Shown piece by piece: positions 1 through 6,164 of a stretch of DNA of 6,873 nt. The stretch covers positions 1-6,873 of the forward strand of contig CALDGV010000543.1 in assembly GCA_937941745.1 (NCBI GenBank). The letters are read 5' to 3'. Under the pieces are notes generated by a model, which saw only the letters and a list, made by a program, of their open reading frames with translations, had not been told where the DNA came from and did not search any database. The DNA comes from an uncultured Prosthecobacter sp. (GTDB lineage: Bacteria; Verrucomicrobiota; Verrucomicrobiia; Verrucomicrobiales; Verrucomicrobiaceae). Within the stretch, counting starts at the first letter, position 1. Every line of letters starts with the position of its first letter. A program made the position numbers and the translations under genes.

Positions 1-1092
1 GTGCGCAAATTTGCCGACTGGGCCACGGAGAACGGCGTGAAGGGCAAGTACAGCATCGTGCCCTATCCCGCCTGTGTGGGCCGCCTGGACCTGCAGATTC
101 CGGGTTGGACCCAGCAGGAACTCAAAAGCAGCATTGACCTCGTGCGGGAGCGCATCATGCCCAACTGGGACATCCATCCCGAAATGGTCACCCATACCCG
201 GGTCATCAACACGAAGACCGGACACCCTTATCCTGAGATCAGTCCGCGCTTCATGGAAAACTGGAAGTGGTGCGGTGGACGCAGTGTGGATGAGATTGCG
301 GACTACATGCATTATGGGCTCACCATTCTCAAAAACATCGGCCTGCCCTGCGAGGGGGTCACCACACCGGGTGGATTTGGCACTGATGCCCGGCCGCAGC
401 TCGCCCAGGCGACATTTGAAGCCTGCCGAAGCGTGTTTCAGACGGAGATCCCGCATTATTTCCGTGATTTGCATGCCAGCGGAGATGCCAGCGTGGCTCC
501 CATCGTGCAGAATGCCTCCGGCCTCGATTCAGATGATCCTCGCTGTGTGGTTCATGTGCTCGGCTGCACGGGCGACTGGACGGGCGGCTGGGACTGCGTG
601 ACGCCCAAGGGTGCCGACGCCTTCATCACCGAGGATGGTCAGCGCGGGCGCATGGTCGAGGTCATCCAGCGCGGTGAGCCCGCGATCATCGTCTGCCACT
701 GGACCGGCATTTACTGGAATGGCCTGGAGATCGGCTTTGAGATCTTCCGTGAGGTGGTGAAGCGCCTGCATGCCACCTTCGATCACCTGCACTGGATGAA
801 GCTGAGCGAAATTTCCCGTTATTGGGCCGCGAAGGAACTGACCCGGATCCAGGTGGATGCGGTAACCGGCAATGTGCAGCTGACGGCCCCGTTTGCCTGT
901 GAGGCTTTCACGCTTGAGCTTCCCGGTACTGCTGGAACTCCCGTGCTTTCCGCCAAGGCGCAGCCCGTGGAGCTCAAGGAAGTGCCGGCCCGGCTGGGAC
1001 TTTCGCCAGGGACTTTCCATCGCGCAGGCAGCTCCACGCTGGCCTGTTTCGACCTTCAGCGCGGCAGCAGCACCCTCTCGATCCGCTCGTGA
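1..1092 (+). CDS. Uncharacterised polysaccharide-deacetylase-like protein, 5' partial
   Basis: The frame is open from the first base to TGA at 1090-1092, giving 363 visible residues. The GTG at base 1 is probably an internal valine codon: the protein opens inside what looks like a folded domain (FADWATENGVKGKYSIVPYP), with no leader or first strand. Visible landmarks are WDIHPEMVTHTR (residues 56-67), SVDEIADYMHYG (95-106), GLPCEGVTTPGGFG (114-127), GDWTGGWDC (191-199) and VCHWTGIYWNG (231-241). The conserved-looking His and Asp residues and the TTPGG turn recall metal-dependent polysaccharide deacetylase (NodB-like) barrels, but I see no complete NodB motif set, so the fold is inference. Residues about 280-363 are strand-rich and look like a small C-terminal beta domain. 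I recall similar proteins from planctomycete and verrucomicrobial genomes as 'hypothetical'. Substrate and reaction are unknown. The next gene is 92 bp downstream. Confidence 0.75.
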   Translation: MRKFADWATENGVKGKYSIVPYPACVGRLDLQIPGWTQQELKSSIDLVRERIMPNWDIHPEMVTHTRVINTKTGHPYPEISPRFMENWKWCGGRSVDEIADYMHYGLTILKNIGLPCEGVTTPGGFGTDARPQLAQATFEACRSVFQTEIPHYFRDLHASGDASVAPIVQNASGLDSDDPRCVVHVLGCTGDWTGGWDCVTPKGADAFITEDGQRGRMVEVIQRGEPAIIVCHWTGIYWNGLEIGFEIFREVVKRLHATFDHLHWMKLSEISRYWAAKELTRIQVDAVTGNVQLTAPFACEAFTLELPGTAGTPVLSAKAQPVELKEVPARLGLSPGTFHRAGSSTLACFDLQRGSSTLSIRS

Positions 1093-1104
1093 ACAGGCCT
1101 GTTC
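1091..1104. repeat. Perfect 14-bp palindrome overlapping a stop codon
   Basis: GAACAGGCCTGTTC equals its own reverse complement. Its first two bases are the last two of the TGA stop of the deacetylase-like gene. With no loop it is poorly suited to an RNA hairpin and looks more like a site for a dimeric DNA-binding protein, though it could be chance in a GC-rich spacer. The symmetry is certain; any function is speculative. Confidence 0.5.
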
Positions 1105-1132
1105 CGGGGGCGACCGCCAACCGGGCTTTTTT
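1104..1132 (+). terminator. Weak candidate intrinsic terminator
   Basis: CCGG (1104-1107) can pair with CCGG (1121-1124), and inside it GGC (1109-1111) with GCC (1116-1118) around a 4-base loop, with a small internal mismatch. Six T's follow at 1127-1132. Position just after the deacetylase-like gene and the T-tract support termination; the interrupted stem argues for weak or partial activity. If it works, the next gene needs its own promoter in the remaining roughly 50 bp. Confidence 0.35.
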
Positions 1133-1133
1133 C

Positions 1134-1152
1134 CACTTTGTGAAAAAGTGAA
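1134..1152. repeat. Inverted repeat with GTGAA direct repeat
   Basis: CACTTT (1134-1139) and AAAGTG (1145-1150) form a 6-bp inverted repeat around GTGAA. The same stretch holds two direct copies of GTGAA (1140-1144 and 1148-1152) with an 8-bp period. It sits 33-51 bp before the ATG of the DUF1549/DUF1553 gene, in the place expected for a promoter or activator site. No standard -10/-35 pair with normal spacing could be assigned nearby. A regulatory role is inference. Confidence 0.35.
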
Positions 1153-1170
1153 CCAAAATTGCCGTTGGTT

Positions 1171-1192
1171 GTGCGCATACTGCCATGCGCAC
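1171..1192 (+). promoter_or_regulatory. Hairpin enclosing the start codon of the DUF1549/DUF1553 gene
   Basis: GTGCGCAT (1171-1178) and ATGCGCAC (1185-1192) are perfect reverse complements separated by six bases (ACTGCC). The right arm begins exactly with the ATG at 1185. In mRNA this would be an 8-bp, GC-rich stem pairing the start codon and codons 2-3, which could limit initiation. As DNA it could equally be an operator for a dimeric regulator. The symmetry is seen directly; either function is a hypothesis. Confidence 0.4.
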
Positions 1193-3689
1193 CTTCGCCC
1201 TCCTCCCCCTCCTGGCTGTCGCACTGACTGCCGATGCTGCGCCTTCCCCGAAGGATGCCGCGCAGAAAATCGACTCCATCCTCCAGGCTGACTGGAAGAA
1301 GGCCGGACTCCAGGGCAACCCTGAAGCCGATGACAACACCTTCGTCCGCAGGATCTACCTGGACATCATTGGCCGGATCCCCACGACCCGCGAAGCCGAG
1401 GAATTTGTGCAATCCAAGGAGGCTGACAAACGCTCCAAGCTGATCGACAAGCTCCTCGCCTCCGAGGGCTATGTGCAGCACATGTACAACTACTGGGCGG
1501 ACGTGCTGCGCGTCACCTCCAACGGCAACCAGACCGGTGCGATCACGGGCTCTGCCTACATGAACTTCGTGAAGGAGAGCCTCCGGACGAACAAACCCTA
1601 CGACCAGTTCGTTCGTGACATGGTGGCTGCCCAGGGCAAGGCCTGGGAGACGGGTGCCATCGGCTACTACATGCGCGACCGCGGCATGCCCCTGGACAAC
1701 ATGGCGAACACGGTGCGCATCTTCCTCGGCACCCGTATCGAGTGTGCCCAGTGCCACAACCATCCCTTCGACAAATGGAGCCAGATGCAGTTCTACAAAA
1801 TGGCCGCCTTCACCTACGGCGTCGAAACCCAGGACTATTACGGCGGCACCATCGGCGAGGTGCGTGACAAGCTGCGCGAGGAGGAACTGGCCGCCTTGAA
1901 GGCCATTCCTGAGCCGAAGCGCCCAAGCCGCCCTGACCGTCCGAGAATCAAGGGCGACATGAGCAAGGAGCAGCGCCAGAAGCTTGAGAAGGAATATGCA
2001 GATGCGATGCAGCGCTACGCCGCCGCTGACAAAGCCTACCAGGAAGAGTACAAGGCTTACCGGAAGAAGCAGGATGAAGTGCGCCAGCAGGTGCGCCGGG
2101 AGCAGCGCAGCTTCCAGGAGCCGATGAACGACATTCGTGACACCATGCGCTACACTAGCGTCGGTGAGCGTGACCGCAAGCTCACCCTGCCGCATGACTA
2201 TCAGTACAGCGATGCCAAGCCACGCTCCGTGGTCAGCGCCGGCACCATGATGGGGCATGAATGCATCACCCAGCCTGGTGAGACGCCGCTTCAGGCCTAT
2301 GCCCGCTGGATGACGTCCAAGGAGAATCCACGGTTCACTTCCGTCATCGTGAACCGTCTTTGGAAGAAAGCCTTCGGTCTCGCCCTCATTGAGCCTCTGG
2401 ATGAGCTCATGGACGGCACCATTCCAATGATTCCGGAACTGCAGACCCACCTCGAAGGCCTGATCAAGGAGCTGAACTACGACATGAAGGCCTACCTGCG
2501 GGTGCTTTACAACACCAGCACCTACCAGCGCCAGGTGACGCGCGAGGAGATTGCCCCCGGCGTGGCCTATCACTTCACAGGCCCTGTGCTTCGCCGCATG
2601 AGTGCTGAGCAGATGTGGGACAGCTTTGTCACCCTCATCAATCCGAATCCGGACATGATCAATGCCGCCGCCCGCGAGCAGATGGAGCAGCGCATCCTGC
2701 AGGCGAAGAAGAACGCTGACGGCATCGAGGCCCTCAGTGTCGATGAAGCCTACCGAGGCCTGAAAATGGCCGCCGATGTGTATTCCAAAAACCGTGAGCG
2801 CACCGATGCCAAGCAGAAGCTCTACAACGAGGCGCGCACGCAGAGGAAAGAGCTGGAGGACAAGCTGGCCGCGATGAAGCCCGGCGCTGAAAAGGATGCC
2901 CTGGAGAAGCAGGTGGCTGAAGCCCGCCAGAAGGTGGACCAGCTGCGCCGCGAGGTGAACGACATTCAAAATGAAGGCCGCCGCCTGACGATGGCGGAAG
3001 TCGTGGTTCCCGGTCACAAGAAGCTTTATGAGAAGGTCACCGGCAAGCCCTACATGAACGCCTCATTGGCCAAGGCCGGCAGTGGCGGCACCGCTGAAGT
3101 GCCCAGCATGATGGCGGGTGACAGCATGATGATGATGGCCAGCGGCGTCCGCGCCGAGCGCGTCACCATTCCAGGCTATGACCGCAAAGAGCTCACCCCT
3201 GAAGAGCGCAAGGCTGAAGACGAGAAGCGCCTCGCCTCCTACCGCGAAGAAGCCTCCTACTATGGCATTCCCGAAAAACAGCACCGCGACTACTTCCGGG
3301 CCCGCGCAGAGCAGAGCCGCAGTTACCTCCGTTCCGCCGAGCTGGAGAGCCCGGCACCGCGAGGCCATCCGCTCCGTGATTTCGGCCAGAGCGACCGCGA
3401 GACCATCGAGAACGCCAACTACGATGCCAGCGTGCCGCAGAGCCTTTTCATGATGAATGGCAACCTGATGCCGAACATCCTCAGCAAATACAGCCAGCTC
3501 ATGCTTGCCATCAGCAAGGCCCAGTATCCGGACGACAAGCTTGAAGCTGCCTACATGGCCATCCTGGCCCGCAAGCCGACAGCCAAGGAGAAAGAAACCT
3601 GGCTCAAAGCCCAGGATTCCGGCCTGAATGCCACGGAGGACCTCATCTACGCCCTCCTGAACACCCAGCAGTTCATCTTCATCCAGTAA
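1185..3689 (+). CDS. Secreted DUF1549/DUF1553 (PSCyt2/PSD1) protein
   Basis: This 834-residue protein is exported. Residues 1-18 form a Sec-type signal peptide (MRTF, hydrophobic LLPLLAVAL, likely cleavage after ADA at 16-18), which fixes the start at 1185. The DUF1549 (PSCyt2) part spans about 25-215, with NTFVRRIYLDIIGRIPT (51-67) and the hallmark CAQCHNHPFDKW (187-198). That CXXCH (187-191; bases 1743-1757) is the only one, so at most one c-type haem is expected, and haem attachment is unproven in the family. DUF1553 (PSD1) starts near 365, with NPRFTSVIVNRLWKKAFG (381-398), and ends with the family-typical VPQSLFMMNGNLM (750-762). Two charged, probably coiled-coil segments (about 250-310 and 530-600) and a Met-rich patch (641-651) interrupt the domains. 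There is no N-terminal cytochrome c (PSCyt1) domain. The DUF1501 partner follows after 47 bp. No Shine-Dalgarno is visible. Biochemical role unknown. Confidence 0.93.
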   Translation: MRTFALLPLLAVALTADAAPSPKDAAQKIDSILQADWKKAGLQGNPEADDNTFVRRIYLDIIGRIPTTREAEEFVQSKEADKRSKLIDKLLASEGYVQHMYNYWADVLRVTSNGNQTGAITGSAYMNFVKESLRTNKPYDQFVRDMVAAQGKAWETGAIGYYMRDRGMPLDNMANTVRIFLGTRIECAQCHNHPFDKWSQMQFYKMAAFTYGVETQDYYGGTIGEVRDKLREEELAALKAIPEPKRPSRPDRPRIKGDMSKEQRQKLEKEYADAMQRYAAADKAYQEEYKAYRKKQDEVRQQVRREQRSFQEPMNDIRDTMRYTSVGERDRKLTLPHDYQYSDAKPRSVVSAGTMMGHECITQPGETPLQAYARWMTSKENPRFTSVIVNRLWKKAFGLALIEPLDELMDGTIPMIPELQTHLEGLIKELNYDMKAYLRVLYNTSTYQRQVTREEIAPGVAYHFTGPVLRRMSAEQMWDSFVTLINPNPDMINAAAREQMEQRILQAKKNADGIEALSVDEAYRGLKMAADVYSKNRERTDAKQKLYNEARTQRKELEDKLAAMKPGAEKDALEKQVAEARQKVDQLRREVNDIQNEGRRLTMAEVVVPGHKKLYEKVTGKPYMNASLAKAGSGGTAEVPSMMAGDSMMMMASGVRAERVTIPGYDRKELTPEERKAEDEKRLASYREEASYYGIPEKQHRDYFRARAEQSRSYLRSAELESPAPRGHPLRDFGQSDRETIENANYDASVPQSLFMMNGNLMPNILSKYSQLMLAISKAQYPDDKLEAAYMAILARKPTAKEKETWLKAQDSGLNATEDLIYALLNTQQFIFIQ

Positions 3690-3736
3690 GCCTTCAGGTC
3701 CCCGGTCTCGATCAAGCATCAACAACATCCAAAAAC

Positions 3737-5050
3737 ATGAAACAAGAACTCGCCTCCAAGCTCCTCCGTTCCGGTGAGATCACACGACGTGACTTTGCCG
3801 CGAAGACCGCGTCCTCCCTCCTGGGGGTCGGCCTACTGGGTCAGTCCATGACCAGCAAATCCTTCGCTGCTTTCGAGCACTCCTCGAAGCTGAAGCAGGT
3901 CGCCACGGCCAAAAACGTCATCTACCTGTACATGAGCGGTGGCCAGACGCATCTCGACACCTGGGATCCGAAGCCCGGCACCGAGACTGGCGGTCCCACG
4001 AAGGCCATCAAGACCAGTGCTGATGGCGTTCAGCTTGCTGAAAACCTGCCACTGACCGCCCAGCAGATGCATCACGGCACCGTCATCCGCTCCCTCACCT
4101 CCACCCAGGGGGCGCATGAGCAGGGGAATTACATGATGCACACCAGCTATGAGCTGCGCGGCACGATCCGCCATCCCGGCATGGGAGCCTGGCTGAATGT
4201 CTTCCAGGGCGGAGGCAACAGCACCCTTCCCAACTATGTTTACATCGGCAATGACAGCCGCCATCCAGGAGCAGGCTTCTTCCCTGCCGCCCAGGCTCCG
4301 CTGTTCGTGAACAACCCGGAAGCCGGTCTCAAGAACGTCAAAATCCAGCCCGGCCTCACGGAAGAGAAGTTCAATGCCCGCCTGAAGCTTGCCGACGAAC
4401 TGGACGCCGACTTCCGCAGCACCTTCAAGCATCGCAACGTCAAGGCCTACGCCGACATGTATGATGATGCCATCGCCATGATGAGGTCTGAAGACCTCAA
4501 GGCCTTCGATCTGACGGAGGAGGATGGCGAGCTCCGTGCTGCTTACGGCCGTGAGGCCTTTGGCCAGGGCTGCCTGCTGGCCCGCCGCCTTGTGGAGCGT
4601 GGTGTGCGCTTCGTTGAGGTCTCCCTTGGTGGCTGGGATACCCACAATGCCAACTTCGTGCGTGCTCCGGAGCTTTGCGAAACGCTCGACAAAGGTCTTT
4701 CCACCCTCATCAGCGACCTCCACAACCGCGGCCTGCTGCAGGACACGCTTGTGGTTCTCACCACCGAGTTTGGACGCACCCCGGACATCAACCAGAACGC
4801 CGGTCGTGACCACTACCCGAAAGCCTTCTCCGCAGCCATGTGGGGTGGTGGTGTCAAGGGTGGCTACGTCCACGGCCAGACGGACAAGGAAGGTCGCGAG
4901 GTCGTCGCCGACAAGATGAAGATTGAGGACATGAACGCCACCATCGCCTATGCCCTTGGCCTGCCGCTTGACCAGGTCATTTACAGCCCCAGCAAGCGCC
5001 CCTTCACGATTGCTGACAAAGGCCAGCCGGTGACAGGTATTTTTGCCTGA
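3737..5050 (+). CDS. Tat-exported DUF1501 protein (alkaline phosphatase/sulfatase superfold)
   Basis: The 437 residues begin with a twin-arginine leader: ITRRDF (15-20), then a weakly hydrophobic stretch to about 44, implying folded export. The family landmarks are YLYMSGGQTHLDTWDPKP (63-80), GGWDTH (298-303), TEFGRTP (343-349) and GRDHYP (356-361); their Asp and His residues are plausible metal ligands by analogy with the alkaline phosphatase superfamily. There are only two cysteines (279, 313) and no C-x-P-x-R motif, so it is not a formylglycine-type sulfatase despite the related fold. Length is normal for the family and the protein appears intact. It follows the DUF1549/DUF1553 gene by 47 bp with no terminator between, and a strong terminator follows, so the two are probably one transcript. 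The leader before the ATG is A-rich and G-poor with no Shine-Dalgarno. Substrate unknown; action on envelope or environmental polysaccharides is a guess. Confidence 0.93.
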   Translation: MKQELASKLLRSGEITRRDFAAKTASSLLGVGLLGQSMTSKSFAAFEHSSKLKQVATAKNVIYLYMSGGQTHLDTWDPKPGTETGGPTKAIKTSADGVQLAENLPLTAQQMHHGTVIRSLTSTQGAHEQGNYMMHTSYELRGTIRHPGMGAWLNVFQGGGNSTLPNYVYIGNDSRHPGAGFFPAAQAPLFVNNPEAGLKNVKIQPGLTEEKFNARLKLADELDADFRSTFKHRNVKAYADMYDDAIAMMRSEDLKAFDLTEEDGELRAAYGREAFGQGCLLARRLVERGVRFVEVSLGGWDTHNANFVRAPELCETLDKGLSTLISDLHNRGLLQDTLVVLTTEFGRTPDINQNAGRDHYPKAFSAAMWGGGVKGGYVHGQTDKEGREVVADKMKIEDMNATIAYALGLPLDQVIYSPSKRPFTIADKGQPVTGIFA

Positions 5051-5083
5051 TCGCCCTGCGGACTCAAAATCCAGTTCTCCTTC

Positions 5084-5116
5084 GCCGCCCCGGGTATTCC
5101 CCGGGGCGGCTTTTTT
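5084..5116 (+). terminator. Strong Rho-independent terminator
   Basis: GCCGCCCCGGG (5084-5094) and CCCGGGGCGGC (5100-5110) form a perfect 11-bp GC-rich stem around the loop TATTC, followed directly by six T's (5111-5116). It begins 34 bp after the stop of the DUF1501 gene and should end that transcript. On the other strand no T-tract follows the hairpin, so it is unidirectional. It also separates tilS from the upstream operon. Confidence 0.92.
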
Positions 5117-5188
5117 GGGGGTGATCCAGGCCATGAGGTCCGAGATTGCCTTCTGGGCCGAATCGATGTCCTTCATCCTCCTTTCCTA

Positions 5189-6160
5189 ATGCCATCCAAG
5201 CCTGCCCCCAGCCTCGTCGCCGTCTCCGGCGGGCGGGATTCTGTGGCGCTGCTGCACTGGCTGCATGCTCAGGGAGTTCCCAACCTGGTTGTTTGCCACC
5301 TCAATCATGGGCTGAGGGGGCGGGACTCCGGTCAGGATGCTGCCTTTGTGAGGCTTTTGGCTCGGCGGCTGAATCTGCCTGTGGAGGTCCGGAAGGTGGA
5401 TGCCGCCAGCCATGCCCGGAAGCATCAGATTTCCATCGAGACGGCTGGGCGGAACCTGCGTCATGAGTTTTTTCGAGACATGGCGCTCAAGCATGGTGCA
5501 CGTCAGGTTTACCTGGCCCACCATGCGGATGATCAGGCCGAGACCATTCTGGCTCATCTCTGCCGTGGTGCTGGGCTCGACGGAATCGCCGGCATGAAGT
5601 CCCTGGCGTTGATGCAAGTGGGGCCGACCGAGCTCGAGTTGCATCGCCCGTTGTTGCAATGGCGTCGGGCAGACATCGACCACTACGTGCAGCAGCACGG
5701 CCTGAGGTATCGGGAGGATCGGACGAACCATGAGAACGGCCCCAGGCGCAACCGGCTGCGCCATGAGGTCCTGCCGTTGTTGAACGACATTTTTTCCCGA
5801 GACGTGGCTCCCATCATCTCCCGCCTGGGTGCCCTGGCGGAGCGGGATGACGAAGCCCTTTGGTCTCAGGCGATGGATTTGTTCAAGCGGCATTGGCAGG
5901 CTGGCGGGGAGGTCCGCATCACGACGGAACTCACGAGCGCAGCACCGGCTGTCTTGTCCCGTTTGGTGCTGCACTGGCTTCGCCAGCTCGAACAGCTCAA
6001 TAGCATCACCAGTGCCGAGGTTGAACTTGCCATGAGCATGTTGAAACCCGGTGGACCGGCGAAGATCAACCTGCCGGGAGGGCATCACCTTCGTCGGAAA
6101 GCGGGGCGATGGTGGCTTCAGCGGATGCCGCGGTCATCTGCCGACGAACGGCGCTCATAG
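5189..6160 (+). CDS. tilS: tRNA(Ile)-lysidine synthase, short form
   Basis: TilS uses ATP and lysine to convert C34 of the CAU-anticodon tRNA(Ile) to lysidine in the cytoplasm, so that the tRNA reads AUA and is charged with isoleucine; it is usually essential. The N-type ATP pyrophosphatase P-loop is SGGRDS (residues 13-18), preceded by VAV. Other signatures are HLNHGLRG (37-44), HHADDQAET (111-119), LHRPLLQWRR (151-160) and DRTN...RRNRLRHEVLPLL (177-198). Residues about 243-310, ending LPGGHHLRRKAGRWWL, match the central substrate-binding region. The protein stops at 323 residues, so the C-terminal barrel of long forms (E. coli TilS is about 430) is absent, as in the short Aquifex-type enzyme. 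The ATG at 5189 puts the P-loop at the usual distance. No Shine-Dalgarno is visible; a tiny frame ends in the overlap TAATG. The gene is convergent with the phosphoesterase gene, four bases away. Confidence 0.95.
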   Translation: MPSKPAPSLVAVSGGRDSVALLHWLHAQGVPNLVVCHLNHGLRGRDSGQDAAFVRLLARRLNLPVEVRKVDAASHARKHQISIETAGRNLRHEFFRDMALKHGARQVYLAHHADDQAETILAHLCRGAGLDGIAGMKSLALMQVGPTELELHRPLLQWRRADIDHYVQQHGLRYREDRTNHENGPRRNRLRHEVLPLLNDIFSRDVAPIISRLGALAERDDEALWSQAMDLFKRHWQAGGEVRITTELTSAAPAVLSRLVLHWLRQLEQLNSITSAEVELAMSMLKPGGPAKINLPGGHHLRRKAGRWWLQRMPRSSADERRS

Positions 6161-6164
6161 GGCA

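Noticed and set aside
1..3. GTG at base 1 as a true start codon
   Set aside because: The protein would begin in the middle of a folded domain and no upstream sequence is available; a 5'-truncated gene is more likely.
1091..1104. Reading GAACAGGCCTGTTC as an SOS (LexA) box
   Set aside because: Bacillus-type boxes have GAAC and GTTC four bases apart, not six. The verrucomicrobial motif I recall (TGTTC-N4-GAACA) has its half-sites in the opposite order. No SOS gene is adjacent.
1138..1155. TTGTGAA as half of a Rex redox-repressor operator
   Set aside because: The second half-site TTCACAA is missing; the neighbouring copy is a direct GTGAA repeat.
1159..1181. TTGCCG / CATACT as a sigma-70 promoter for the DUF1549/DUF1553 gene
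   Set aside because: The spacing is 11 bp instead of about 17, and transcription would begin inside the coding sequence.
1056..3017. A 653-codon open frame on the minus strand opposite the DUF1549/DUF1553 gene
   Set aside because: Its codons lie exactly opposite the sense codons, so it stays open only because this gene avoids TTA, CTA and TCA. Its product is a His/Leu/Val-rich string with no domain.
3833..5176. A 447-codon minus-strand frame opposite the DUF1501 gene, starting MKDIDSAQ just before tilS with AGGAGG abutting its ATG
   Set aside because: Same codon-register shadow effect. It runs through the terminator hairpin, the AGGAGG touches the ATG with no spacing, and the translated sequence resembles no family. 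The first roughly 22 residues look protein-like but are too short to support a gene.
5186..6088. A 300-codon minus-strand frame opposite tilS
   Set aside because: It is again in exact codon register with the sense gene and shows no recognisable domain, while the sense strand has every TilS signature.
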